A stretch of DNA of 64,000 bases from Lysinibacillus sp. OF-1 (GCF_028356935.1 NZ_CP102798.1:3782001-3846000); one strand, 5' to 3'; positions 8,124-17,819 are shown, counted from the first letter of the stretch. Notes: generated by a model from the letters alone, not told the origin. Program-made: numbers and translations.

Positions 8124-9407
8124 TTAAATTCCAAATTTATCTACAGCAACTTCTAAGCTCTCTTCAATCCGATGACAATCTACAAAAAACACATTCACTT
8201 GCACACCATCGTCACTAATAAAGAAGATTTCCTCATTCCCTTTAAACTCATCGTTAATCGGATAAAAAAGCCAAATCTCATTGGTTTCATATTTCTTCGC
8301 ATACGCATACATTTGATACATATCTGTCTGCGATATACCATAGTTACTACTAGGTGTATTTTTTAACATCTTCCACTTAGTATCAATAATGATCGTTCGT
8401 TGTTCTACTTCATTCCGTAAAACAATATCTGGCCTTAACGCAAATTGCTTCTCAAATAAATGATACTGTCGATCTTGCAAAAAAATCGACCATTCCTTCT
8501 GTTGCATCATTCTTCTCAAACTACGCCCAACATAATCCTCAAAAACTCGATCCATTGGAAATAAAAGTGCCTGTACAAATGAAGTACCCACAAAAGTTGT
8601 AAAACTTTGATTGCGTAAAAAAATCTTAGACCAATTTAAGACAGTCTCATAATCCTTTGAATTACGATCACTTTTCACTTGTGCGAAATCCTTTTCAATA
8701 GAAGGGGATGGTTCAACTAATTCGAAATTCGCTAGTACCTTTCGTAATTCTTTTATATTTTCCGCGCTCTCAGATTCTTTCGCCAGCTTAATTAGTGTCG
8801 ATTTAATCAAACGATTTTCTGGTCGGTTCAAACCAAATTCATCATATTTCATATAGAACCGTTCCTTATGTACTGAATTATGTTTAATTTGCTGTGAGAA
8901 ATTCATCTTCCCTTTAAACACTTTGAGATTGTCTTCCACTTCATAATAGGCTGACTTCAATCCCCGTTTAATAAGATGCTGAACTTCCTGTATATACAAT
9001 CGAATAAATATCTCAAAGATCGGCATTTTTTCAGTATTTAAGTTTAATTCATTAAACGTCTTGCTCGGAAAATCCCTAAGTGTCTTTAACATTTTCAAAA
9101 ATGTTTTTTTCGAGTCATCCTGTGTTCCACCATGAATTTTCGGAAGTATTTGCAGTTGGACACCATTATTTAATTGAAGCACACCAACATAGTTTTTTGC
9201 GCGAATTATTTTACCGACATTTCTTTTCGATGAAATCGACAAAAAATCAATCGCATCCGCTTCATTTGATTCTTTGAAGGTTAATATTAGGTTTTCTAAT
9301 TGACTAAACGAAGCCTTGTCTAGATTGACTGCCCCTCTCTCTTTACTGGTTTCTTGAATGCTTGTGATGACATCATATTCCCTTAACTCCACTAATTTTC
9401 TCTTCAT
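8124..9407 (-). CDS. mcrC: McrC nuclease subunit of the McrBC type IV restriction system
   Basis: In McrBC, McrB recognises modified cytosine and translocates DNA using GTP, while McrC supplies the PD-(D/E)xK nuclease. This 427-residue protein has the family layout. The N-terminal half contains the IRAKNYVGVLQ and LQILPKI strands, and the C-terminal nuclease reads LRPDIVL then IIIDTKWK, giving the D...DxK catalytic set. Length is normal for McrC. It starts six bases after the mcrB stop, so the two are one transcript. Expected action is cytoplasmic cleavage of incoming modified DNA. Confidence 0.9.
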   Translation of the reverse strand: MKRKLVELREYDVITSIQETSKERGAVNLDKASFSQLENLILTFKESNEADAIDFLSISSKRNVGKIIRAKNYVGVLQLNNGVQLQILPKIHGGTQDDSKKTFLKMLKTLRDFPSKTFNELNLNTEKMPIFEIFIRLYIQEVQHLIKRGLKSAYYEVEDNLKVFKGKMNFSQQIKHNSVHKERFYMKYDEFGLNRPENRLIKSTLIKLAKESESAENIKELRKVLANFELVEPSPSIEKDFAQVKSDRNSKDYETVLNWSKIFLRNQSFTTFVGTSFVQALLFPMDRVFEDYVGRSLRRMMQQKEWSIFLQDRQYHLFEKQFALRPDIVLRNEVEQRTIIIDTKWKMLKNTPSSNYGISQTDMYQMYAYAKKYETNEIWLFYPINDEFKGNEEIFFISDDGVQVNVFFVDCHRIEESLEVAVDKFGI

Positions 9408-9413
9408 ACTGAT

Positions 9414-11996
9414 TTACTCGTAAATTTCAATATAACTAGCATGCTTTTTAAATGCTGCTAATTGAATCGAATACTTAGTTTCAGGGATATCGATGTCAGG
9501 ATTCGCTTTAAATACTGCGTTTATCTGTACTGGTGTATCTAAAACAAACTTTAAATTATCTACCTTAGCATTATCTCCAAGTACCAGCTGAATTTTGCTG
9601 TAGTCCTCATAAAAGTATTCTTGCAGAAGCGGGATAATCGCATTCTTAAAAATATTCTCTAGGTTTTCAATCGTCGGTTCATTTTTTAATGCCATGAAAT
9701 AAGCATGACCAATTGTGTGTTCACGATCGTACAGCACTTCAATTCGTTTGTTAATCGTGTCGACCATCTTTTGAATATCGATATTACCTACTTTAATTTC
9801 TTCTAGAAGTTGCACATTTGGCATCTTTTCAATAAAGCGGAACCGTCTTCTTAATGCTGTATCCATCATAGCAATCGAGCGATCAGCCGTGTTCATTGTC
9901 CCTAATAAATAGACGTTTTGTGGCACGCCGAATTCTTCTTTTGAATATGGTAAACGAACTTTCATTTGCTCTGGAGCTCCAAGACGCTTCGTCGGTTCAA
10001 TTAACGTAATGAGTTCACCTAAAATTTTCGAGATATTACCTCGGTTGATTTCGTCGATGATAAAGACATAGTTCTTATGGTTTTCTTCAACTGTTATTAA
10101 TTCATCTTGAGAGTGCTTTAAAATGAGCTCGTTGACACTATCAGTGGACATTCTTTTCAATTCATAAATAGTACGTAACGTTAAGTTTTTCTTTCCGTTT
10201 AAATCATACACATATTCATGAATATTTTTAGCAATCCATTTAACAGAACGACAACGTTTATAGTATTCTTCATCCTCTAACCACTCTGGCTCACCTGTAA
10301 TAACGCCAATTGCATCAATATGCTTTTGGTCACCCAATGAAAATACAATATCTCCAATACTCATGACATCATAAAAGCAATCTAAAATATCTTTGACATT
10401 ACCGGTTGGTTCTTCTTCATCTTCCGTTAAATCTTCACCAAAATAATCCCATCCAATACGAATACGACTATTTTCGAAGCAATCTTCTTTTACATCATTC
10501 ATACCACTTCCACCTAGTGACACTTTCCAGACACGAGTATCAATCTCTAGAGCTTCGTTGTTATTTGTAACTTTAAGCTGCTGAGCGTTCTCACAAAAAG
10601 CCTTAAAAATTCCTGATTCGATCTTATACTGAAGTAGTTCATCTTGTTCTTCATCTAAAGCAGGCTTGATCCCTTCAACAAATTCCTCATAACCAAACGA
10701 CTGATGAAATGTAGTAAAATTAATTTGTCCTGATTTTTTATAATTGTTATAACGCTCTAAAATAGTTTGATAATCTTCTTTGAATAACGATTCAATGGAA
10801 CAGTTTTCAATTATCGCTACAGCGTAAATTACCGTATTATACGTTTTCCCTGTACCTGGTGGACCATATAAAATCATATTTTTATCGTACAATGTAGATT
10901 CATCCTTTTCTGGTAGATTACTTTCAACTTTGCCTATGACCAAATTGTAATACTCTATTAAATTTTCAAAAGCACTATCTAATTTTTGATAGATCATCTC
11001 ATTTGTTAACGACCGCAATTTTATTTGTTCATTCGTCAGATGGTAGACAATTTGCACCTTTTTATACTCGCCATCTTGAATTTTCTTTTGAATTTCAATT
11101 GCTGGTTCATATGAAACTTTAGAATCCCAGCTTCTATCTACTTTTATATAATAACAGTACTGATCGTTTTGGATTAATGGCTTATTTAAAATCTTATGAT
11201 GTCGATCGAAGTCTGACTGTTTTGCCTTCTTTTCATCTAATTCAATTGAAATTCTAAATTGCACTTCTTCATCATTTTTCTCAGCAAAAATTGAAATGCT
11301 TGTTAAGACATTCTCATATTCTTCATATTTCAGCTGATTCCATAAATATCTTCGAACAACATCATTTCCACCAGTAAGCCATCTCGATTTATGTTTATTT
11401 TTCACTCCATACTTGAGAGCAAAACTATCTGCTAATTTATTTAACTCATTGACAGTGGTGCTTCCGCTTTCTCTTATCGCTAAGTAGAATTCCTTTTCTG
11501 GTTCATCTAATTGATCAGGGCTTTTATAAGCATGATTTGAATAATTATTTAAATGTGTTATTATTTTTTTGAAATCAATTTTAGGGACAATTATAGCCGA
11601 CTCTTTATTATTAAAAAAGGCACGGTACTCAGTTTCAACAAAATTAATTAATTGTTCCACTGAGATTTCTTCACCACTTGATAAAGTCAATAAATCTTGA
11701 ATATTTAAATCTGGTCTTTCTTTCTCTCCGTTAAACTCACCTGGATAGCTTAGTCTTCTTTTTTTCTCATTTATTTGTCTAAAAAAATTATGTAGTTTAT
11801 TTACGTGATCCCCATTAAAATGCTGAGAAATCCTAGCACCCTCCACATTACTATCTGTTAAACTTTGCGCTCTCTTTTGAATATCAGCTTGTACAAGTCC
11901 AATATCTGACATCGATTTTACTTGATCATTTTTAAATCGTTCATAAGTCATCATTGCTGCTGCTAACCAAACTGCTTGATTTACCGTTAAATTCAT
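9414..11996 (-). CDS. mcrB: McrB AAA+ GTPase with an EVE-like insertion
   Basis: This is the motor subunit of the McrBC modification-dependent restriction system. Numbering from a GTG three codons upstream, residues 170-300 resemble the MrcB/DUF3578 N-terminal domain. The AAA+ core has Walker A GPPGTGKT (381-388), Walker B FIIDEIN (648-654), the McrB signature MNTAD (704-708) and an arginine cluster near 720. Between Walker A and Walker B lie about 140 extra residues (490-630), with RVWKVSLGG, a GDIVFSLGD segment and a GVITGEPEW segment. This resembles an EVE/PUA-like modified-base reader. The ATG at 11996 is preferred because AAGGAGGTG lies eight bases upstream; the upstream GTG lies inside that ribosome site. 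It is preceded by the HNH nuclease gene and followed by mcrC. Confidence 0.9.
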   Translation of the reverse strand: MNLTVNQAVWLAAAMMTYERFKNDQVKSMSDIGLVQADIQKRAQSLTDSNVEGARISQHFNGDHVNKLHNFFRQINEKKRRLSYPGEFNGEKERPDLNIQDLLTLSSGEEISVEQLINFVETEYRAFFNNKESAIIVPKIDFKKIITHLNNYSNHAYKSPDQLDEPEKEFYLAIRESGSTTVNELNKLADSFALKYGVKNKHKSRWLTGGNDVVRRYLWNQLKYEEYENVLTSISIFAEKNDEEVQFRISIELDEKKAKQSDFDRHHKILNKPLIQNDQYCYYIKVDRSWDSKVSYEPAIEIQKKIQDGEYKKVQIVYHLTNEQIKLRSLTNEMIYQKLDSAFENLIEYYNLVIGKVESNLPEKDESTLYDKNMILYGPPGTGKTYNTVIYAVAIIENCSIESLFKEDYQTILERYNNYKKSGQINFTTFHQSFGYEEFVEGIKPALDEEQDELLQYKIESGIFKAFCENAQQLKVTNNNEALEIDTRVWKVSLGGSGMNDVKEDCFENSRIRIGWDYFGEDLTEDEEEPTGNVKDILDCFYDVMSIGDIVFSLGDQKHIDAIGVITGEPEWLEDEEYYKRCRSVKWIAKNIHEYVYDLNGKKNLTLRTIYELKRMSTDSVNELILKHSQDELITVEENHKNYVFIIDEINRGNISKILGELITLIEPTKRLGAPEQMKVRLPYSKEEFGVPQNVYLLGTMNTADRSIAMMDTALRRRFRFIEKMPNVQLLEEIKVGNIDIQKMVDTINKRIEVLYDREHTIGHAYFMALKNEPTIENLENIFKNAIIPLLQEYFYEDYSKIQLVLGDNAKVDNLKFVLDTPVQINAVFKANPDIDIPETKYSIQLAAFKKHASYIEIYE

Positions 11997-12035
11997 ATTA
12001 AGCACCTCCTTGATTCACTGTTTTTGTATCATTCA

Positions 12036-12920
12036 TTAAATTAGTTTTTGATTATGCCCTTCCATATAACTCAACTGCTCTTCATTTAACTTAACTCGCA
12101 ACCCATAGTTTATATTCAAAAATACTCGATCTATTTCATCTAATGATTGAGATATCACAATCTTTCCATCTAAATCAAACGAAATCAAATTTTTGTCAAA
12201 TAATGCATCATGATTCGGGCAGAGTAATAATCCATTATTCACATCAAGTCTCTCCTCATTTGTAGAAGCGCTCCATGGTTTAATATGACTAGCAATTAGA
12301 ACACGCGAATCTGTTACACCGCATAATGCACATTTACACTCACGTTCGATCAGTAACTTTTTAAACTTTCCCTGGCCTATACGTGATTTGATCAAACGTT
12401 CTTTTTCAGTTTGTGATATGGGTAAGTTTTCAACTTGCTTAAATTCTTTAAATTCTTCCTGTATCTCTTGCTTATCATCTGTAGCTGATGGTAGTTTCGT
12501 AAACTTCGCTTTACTATCTATTAAGCGCAGCGGGAAAATCCATACAAGGCGCATTCTGCCATCTTGATCCTTTTGTTGATCCTGATATGGCTCACCTGCA
12601 AGCTCTACTTGTCCGCGATATGTATATTCTCTTGGCTTCATTACCTCAAAAAAATGAATCTCTACTCCATTACTATCTGACTCTGCTAATGTCAAATTTT
12701 GACCACTCATCTTCTGATCACCACTCTGGCCCATACCTGTGTAATGATAAATATCATCAACAACCTTGTCATCATAAAGCTTCGTCTTATCCGAAATAAG
12801 CGTCAATGTATTAGTACGATTTGACTTACGCATTCCTCCCTGTGGCGCACATAAAAACACATCACAAAGCTGCTGATTATTTACGACTTCATTTAATGCT
12901 AATAGACGTGTCCCTGTCAT
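12036..12920 (-). CDS. HNH endonuclease with SRA/YDG-like N-terminal domain
   Basis: The C-terminal third is a clear HNH nuclease: zinc-type CALC, then SHIKPW (first H), NNGLLLCPNHDALFD (N and final H). The N-terminal 140 residues contain QGGMRKSNRTNTL, YHYTGMGQSGDQ and NLTLAES. This pattern resembles SRA/YDG-type modified-base domains in McrA-like type IV enzymes, although my match is remote. The ATG at 12920 is chosen because GGGAGG lies just upstream; a GTG at 12935 overlaps that ribosome site. The gene is first in an operon with mcrB and mcrC (about 40-base gap), so the locus combines two modification-dependent nucleases. Confidence 0.85.
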   Translation of the reverse strand: MTGTRLLALNEVVNNQQLCDVFLCAPQGGMRKSNRTNTLTLISDKTKLYDDKVVDDIYHYTGMGQSGDQKMSGQNLTLAESDSNGVEIHFFEVMKPREYTYRGQVELAGEPYQDQQKDQDGRMRLVWIFPLRLIDSKAKFTKLPSATDDKQEIQEEFKEFKQVENLPISQTEKERLIKSRIGQGKFKKLLIERECKCALCGVTDSRVLIASHIKPWSASTNEERLDVNNGLLLCPNHDALFDKNLISFDLDGKIVISQSLDEIDRVFLNINYGLRVKLNEEQLSYMEGHNQKLI

Positions 12921-13109
12921 GGAATAACCTCCCACAATATTATTTATTCTTATTATTAAATTAATTGTACTATGATGGAAAACATTGGACTATGGTGTCC
13001 GGTGAAAAAGCTGCTAATTGTGAAGGGCAAAATTTAGCTAAAGTGCAGTCTTACAGAATTCTAACAGGATATAAAAATCCACTTACTATAAATAAATTGC
13101 ACTCATAAC

Positions 13110-13146
13110 AAAAAGCTGCTCGAACAAATCAAGCAGCTTTTTCATT
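13110..13146. terminator. Terminator hairpin
   Basis: Arms AAAAAGCTGCT (13110-13120) and AGCAGCTTTTT (13132-13142) are perfect complements with built-in A and T tracts. On the minus strand it ends the two-gene glycine-zipper operon. It may also act on the opposite strand. Confidence 0.7.
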
Positions 13147-13224
13147 TATAATTGTGCGCTGCGCTAACTTACTCAGCATTATTTTCCTTATAACAGAAAC
13201 AACATTTTGAATACCATATTAAAT

Positions 13225-14709
13225 TTAGTTTAAGAAGAACCCCTCTAAATCATCTTCATTTTTTAAAATTTTATACTCTTCAACACCGACTTTTTGTGCT
13301 AATTGAATCGAAGCTGCAGCTAATGTTGCTTTATTCGCATTGAAGTCAAATGCAGCATCAATTAATGTGTTAAACCGTTCATACATTGCATCTATTTTTC
13401 GAATTATTTCATGATACGCATTATCTACTTTTGCTAGTAATCCTGCCATATACTCATCCATGAGATGCTTTAATGCAGCTTCTTTTTGTCCGAGTTTCCC
13501 TTTTGCGATACCCCAAACAAAATTAGTCGTTACTGTACCGATAATCGGTCCGAGTACCGGTATTGGGATAAGCGTTTGACCGATTGCTCCACCAATTGCT
13601 GCAATACCGGCTTCTAAACATAAAATTTGACCTTGCGTTACGACTTCATCTAAATCAATTTGACCTTTTTGATGATCTACTAAAAGCGAAGTAACTCCCA
13701 TCGCAGCACTCGTAACTGCCCCTGCAAATGGAGCCGACAACGACGTTAAATCTGTCAAAGCATAAATTGAACCAGCTGTAACACTTGCTTTTGCACCAGC
13801 TTTTCCTGACTGTAGTCCAACCTCCTTCCAGTCATTAGCTGTAAAATCGGATAACTTCGTACCAGATTTAACTTTTGAATAAATGTTTGTACAAGCGCTT
13901 ACAGCTGTACTAATTGCTGCGGCAGTACCCGCAACCTTCATTCCCTCTTTTAATGAAGGGCCAGCATTTGCTTGTACTGCTTCTCTTTTGTGCTCAGTCT
14001 CTTTATCTATTTTATTTATTTTTTGATGATTTTCATTGACCGTTTGTTCTTGTTTTTTTTGAAGAGTTTCGTGTGCTCTACCAGTTTGTACTTCGTCATA
14101 TTTCGAAATCGATTGTTTTACAACATCATCAAATGAACGCCCTGTTTGACGTTCAATCTCATCTACTTTCTGTAGAATCGATCTAATGGACTTTGCACTT
14201 AAATCCGTAGGGTTCTTACCACTACGCAAAGCTTGAATGATATCGTATAGATCTTTAGGAATTACATAATCCATCGCCTTATCTTGGTATTTATCAAAAT
14301 GCTCTAACACACTGGACAAAGAATTATTCGTTCCGTTAATAAATTTTGACTGTGTCTTTACGCCGTTCAAAATAAAATCTTCTGGCGCTGTTCTTCCCAC
14401 ACCTTCAAACGTTGCAACATCTGCTTGACCGTTTAAAGCTGCTTTAGCGTTCCGAATATGCACCTCAAAGTGTTCAGCAATCTCACCATGCTTTGTTTTT
14501 TGAGAACCTAAAATATTTTCTGGTGAATTTAAAAACTGACGCATTTTAGTAAATTGCTGCAACGCCTTTTCAAAGTTTTCATTTTGAATTTGTTTTTCTT
14601 TTAATGAATTGCTGACAATTGAATCTAACTGCTTTGCAATCGATTGACTTTTCCAAGTATTAAATCCATCGACACCAGCTGCAATAACTTGATCCTTCCA
14701 CACTGTCAT
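13225..14709 (-). CDS. Glycine-zipper, coiled-coil protein (second gene of pair)
   Basis: I do not recognise a named family. The 494-residue protein has a helical, charged N-terminal half (about 1-250). Residues 250-400 are rich in Gly, Ala, Ser and Thr, with hydrophobic stretches such as IAAIGGAIGQT and VLGPIIGTVTT that look able to insert in a membrane. A helical C-terminal tail follows. There is no signal peptide. It starts one base after the stop of the 285-residue gene upstream, which has the same helix/glycine-zipper/helix plan. I infer that the two act together, perhaps as a pore or membrane-disrupting pair in defence or competition. An unrelated structural role is also possible. Confidence 0.7.
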   Translation of the reverse strand: MTVWKDQVIAAGVDGFNTWKSQSIAKQLDSIVSNSLKEKQIQNENFEKALQQFTKMRQFLNSPENILGSQKTKHGEIAEHFEVHIRNAKAALNGQADVATFEGVGRTAPEDFILNGVKTQSKFINGTNNSLSSVLEHFDKYQDKAMDYVIPKDLYDIIQALRSGKNPTDLSAKSIRSILQKVDEIERQTGRSFDDVVKQSISKYDEVQTGRAHETLQKKQEQTVNENHQKINKIDKETEHKREAVQANAGPSLKEGMKVAGTAAAISTAVSACTNIYSKVKSGTKLSDFTANDWKEVGLQSGKAGAKASVTAGSIYALTDLTSLSAPFAGAVTSAAMGVTSLLVDHQKGQIDLDEVVTQGQILCLEAGIAAIGGAIGQTLIPIPVLGPIIGTVTTNFVWGIAKGKLGQKEAALKHLMDEYMAGLLAKVDNAYHEIIRKIDAMYERFNTLIDAAFDFNANKATLAAASIQLAQKVGVEEYKILKNEDDLEGFFLN

Positions 14710-14710
14710 A

Positions 14711-15568
14711 TTATTTTCCTATTTCCTTCATAAATAATTTAGATAAAGAAAATGTGTTGTTAATTATGGCAATTAACTCTTGTCGTTGATCTAAAGAATA
14801 TTGTTTGAATGAAGTAATACCTTGTGTAGAGTTCGTGAAATTCATAATCATTTTGTATAATTCATTCATTAATTTTTTTGTTTTAGAGTTTAATTCAACA
14901 ATTTCATATTGAACAGCATCAATTTTATGACGCTCTTTTACAATCTTTAATCTTTCTTCATCCGCTTTTATCGCAGCCTCTTTATTTTTTTTGCTTGCAA
15001 ATAAGCCACCTGCTACTAGACTTGCTACACCAATGCTCCAGCCAATTGGACCAGCTAAAGCTAATAATGCGCTACCAGCGGCCATACCTCCACCAGTTCC
15101 TCCTGCGGCTAATGCACCACCTCCAAGCCAAGCTAATGCCGCATTTGTTGCCGCTGCACCAGATAATCCTGAAATAGCAGCACCAGTTGAAGCTGTTCCA
15201 AATGTTGTTGCAATTGCCATTGCTGCTGTTGGTGCAAATGCTGCTGTAGCTACACCAGCTGCTACACCGGCTGCCGAACCACCACCCGCAATTTTAATCA
15301 TCAATTTTTCATCATAGGTAATTTCGCTTAATGCTTTAAAGCTTGCAGTATTAATGCAAATCGCATCGAATTCCTTGTCAAATTCTTTCGGTGAATTAGC
15401 GATTGAATTGATATAGCGTTCTACATTTTCAATTACTTCTAATGCCGATGTACGTGAATTATGTAAATTCAACGCCGCTTTTTGTACATTTTTTTGTGCA
15501 TTTTCATAATTAGTAACCTCTGTTTTTAACTTTCCAACGGCTTCTTTTTTTAAAGAACTATTAAGCAT
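14711..15568 (-). CDS. Glycine/alanine-zipper membrane-insertion-like protein (first gene of pair)
   Basis: The 285-residue protein has an N-terminal helical region (1-90), then about 100 residues of Gly/Ala-rich hydrophobic sequence (90-195) containing several GxxxG and GGG patterns, then a charged helical C-terminus. This plan is seen in helical pore-forming proteins that hide a hydrophobic hairpin between coiled coils, but I cannot name a family. It lacks a secretion signal. It is immediately followed by the 494-residue partner gene. A strong hairpin upstream (15717-15763) isolates the pair from the IS1182 remnant. Confidence 0.7.
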   Translation of the reverse strand: MLNSSLKKEAVGKLKTEVTNYENAQKNVQKAALNLHNSRTSALEVIENVERYINSIANSPKEFDKEFDAICINTASFKALSEITYDEKLMIKIAGGGSAAGVAAGVATAAFAPTAAMAIATTFGTASTGAAISGLSGAAATNAALAWLGGGALAAGGTGGGMAAGSALLALAGPIGWSIGVASLVAGGLFASKKNKEAAIKADEERLKIVKERHKIDAVQYEIVELNSKTKKLMNELYKMIMNFTNSTQGITSFKQYSLDQRQELIAIINNTFSLSKLFMKEIGK

Positions 15569-15716
15569 ACAGTCACCTCAGTGTATAAATAAATATTATC
15601 TTACCGTCAATTTGGAAATATTAAAGGTTTTTCGAACTGAATTTAATTTTTCTTTTATTTGACTATAAAATTATTGAATAGATAATTTAAGTAGGCTGTT
15701 CTATAAGGACTAAATG

Positions 15717-15763
15717 AAAAACCGCTGAACGAAAAATTGTCATTTATTCGTTCAGCGGTTTTT
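15717..15763. terminator. Terminator hairpin with 17-base perfect arms
   Basis: Arms 15717-15733 and 15747-15763 (AAAAACCGCTGAACGAA and its complement) flank a 13-base loop. It separates the glycine-zipper gene pair from the IS1182 remnant and the rhomboid gene. Confidence 0.7.
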
Positions 15764-15800
15764 GTGTTATCATTTAGCATTTGTTTTTCTGGTGTAATTG

Positions 15801-16000
15801 CTACATTTTCAGGATATTATGAGCTAATACCACAATCCCAAATTCCACAAGCACCTTGTCAAGGTCACGCAAGAAAAATCTATGTATCGACCGATTGCCC
15901 TTGATGTAACCAAAAACACTCTCTACCTCTATTTTTCAATGAGCATTGATGCATGCTTTGTCTACACATTCAGAAAGTAATTCTTCATCCTTTGGGTCCT
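15801..16000 (-). pseudogene. IS1182-family transposase C-terminal remnant
   Basis: The minus strand reads DEELLSECVDKACINAH, an in-frame stop, then KIEVESVFGYIKGNRS, RFFLRDLDKV and LAHNILKM followed by a stop. The EVE.VFG.IK.NR and LAHN..KM patterns are characteristic of the C-terminus of IS1182-type DDE transposases. The stop replaces the position where a Trp codon would be expected (TGA for TGG). Only about 66 codons remain, directly abutting the end of the rhomboid gene, so this is a dead fragment. Confidence 0.75.
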
Positions 16001-16001
16001 T

Positions 16002-17702
16002 TTAATAACTCAAAGGTGTTGTTATATACTCTATAATAGAGTATATATCTTTTTGATTTTCAAATATCTCTCCGTCATAAAGAATCTGGTGTACTGAAAA
16101 TAAGTTATCAAATTCTGGAATCAAAATAAATTCTAAATAAGAGCCACGTCCAGGTATAATCTCCCCATTATAGTATCCCGAAATAAAAATTGATCTAGCT
16201 CTAACCTCAATGTTTAAATCAGTAAAAGAATTGTCACTAAAAATAGCATAAACAGAGGTATTAGGATATTCAACTAACATAAAGTCTCCCATATCATTTG
16301 GAATGAAATAATCACTATTTAATCCGGATAGCTCTGGTTCATCATTATTATACAAAGTAGTTATCTTCTTTAGATTACTTTGCACTTTAGTATTATCTTT
16401 TTTGTTTTGCTTTTCTGTAGCATGGTTTATTTTATCAGATATAGTTTGATCTTTTCCCTCATATAACATGGACTGTTCATTTTTAATGTCATTTATCATA
16501 CTAATAAAAATGAATAAAAGTAAACTTGAAATAATCAATACCATAAACTGTACGATACGAATAACACTATTTTTTGTTTTCTGATAAGCCGTTCCAAATA
16601 TTAATTGTAATTCGAATTCAACCTTTTTCATTATAGTATTATGATTTATTTTATTTTTTTTCTGTTTATATTCTCTTACTACATCTTGTCCAAGTTGAAT
16701 TATCGTTTGAGTATATTTAGTCTTTTTAGCTTGTTTATAGTAATAACTGTTCTTTATTACTCCTCGTAGCTTCCAACTTGTAAAAAATGTCTTTATAATC
16801 CAACAAATAATCAAAATTAGTAAAATAGTTATTATTATTTCTATTATACTTCCATTTACAAAGCTCAAAAGTTGTTTTTGATTTTGCCCATCTAACAATC
16901 TATCAAGATTATAAATTAACTTATCACTATAGTAATTTGAAGACAGATACATAACTTCATTTCCAGTTTTATATCGAATGTCTTGAATAAATGGTAAGGC
17001 AGTATTCGGATAAAGCATTTTTGGTATATAAGTCACAACAACTATACCAATAAATGTAATTACCGATTTAATAAAACTTGTAAACCAATTCTCGGCTACT
17101 TCTTGTTGGGTTTTAAATACTGCAGCAATAATTATTCCACTTATCAAGCCTCCCATATGACCAGCAATAGATATTCCTGGAATAAAGAAAGTCCACACCA
17201 TATTTGCCCACAACATATTCCATACCCAATTACGTGTGGTTTGATCCATCCATTGATCTTTTTTCAAGTTTAAACCTACATATAACCCCATTAATCCATA
17301 CGCTGAACCAGATGCCCCACCTACAATTGTATTTACACCCGAGAACATCAAGACAAATAAGCCACCAAATATTCCTGTTATCGAAAAGAAAGCAGTGTAT
17401 TTTATCGGACCATACACCCTTTCTAAAAAGGGACCTGTAACTAAAATTGCCCCTAGGTTCATTAGTAAATGTATTGGACCGCCTATTTGATGAAATGTAT
17501 ATGTAATAGTACGAATTATTCCTTCAGTTGTCGCATCTGAGGGTATGATTGAACCAAACAGCCTAGCTGTTTCGAAATTTGTTGGTCCATCCCCCCAAAT
17601 ATAACTGGCTATAAATGATAGTAGTAGTAAAAAAACAAATAAAGTTGTAGCAGGTGATCTTTTAATTACATCCTTTAACAGCTCTAAATCAAAAACTCCC
17701 AT
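16002..17702 (-). CDS. Rhomboid-family intramembrane serine protease with C-terminal extension
   Basis: The core (residues about 15-200) has rhomboid hallmarks: a first membrane helix, HxxxN at H78/N82, GASGS with the catalytic Ser at 131 and GHMGG with the catalytic His at 182. These proteases cut substrates inside the membrane. The protein then continues well beyond the usual 200 residues: further membrane segments near 205-230, 288-310 and 388-410 and a soluble C-terminal domain of about 130 residues that I do not recognise. It ends next to the IS1182 remnant but has a normal stop. A small membrane protein gene lies upstream on the same strand. Confidence 0.85.
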   Translation of the reverse strand: MGVFDLELLKDVIKRSPATTLFVFLLLLSFIASYIWGDGPTNFETARLFGSIIPSDATTEGIIRTITYTFHQIGGPIHLLMNLGAILVTGPFLERVYGPIKYTAFFSITGIFGGLFVLMFSGVNTIVGGASGSAYGLMGLYVGLNLKKDQWMDQTTRNWVWNMLWANMVWTFFIPGISIAGHMGGLISGIIIAAVFKTQQEVAENWFTSFIKSVITFIGIVVVTYIPKMLYPNTALPFIQDIRYKTGNEVMYLSSNYYSDKLIYNLDRLLDGQNQKQLLSFVNGSIIEIIITILLILIICWIIKTFFTSWKLRGVIKNSYYYKQAKKTKYTQTIIQLGQDVVREYKQKKNKINHNTIMKKVEFELQLIFGTAYQKTKNSVIRIVQFMVLIISSLLLFIFISMINDIKNEQSMLYEGKDQTISDKINHATEKQNKKDNTKVQSNLKKITTLYNNDEPELSGLNSDYFIPNDMGDFMLVEYPNTSVYAIFSDNSFTDLNIEVRARSIFISGYYNGEIIPGRGSYLEFILIPEFDNLFSVHQILYDGEIFENQKDIYSIIEYITTPLSY

Positions 17703-17819
17703 GTATAATACCTCTCACTATATATAATTAAAGATTTCTAATTTACAAATAACCCCAATCATAATATTACTTTAATCTGATTTAAAATTGATTCTATTAT
17801 TTGGTTTTAATAATATGAA

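Noticed and set aside
14991..15317. Forward Pro/Ala-rich open frame of about 108 codons
   Set aside because: It is exactly antisense to the Gly/Ala-rich part of the 285-residue gene, which has a better start and operon context.
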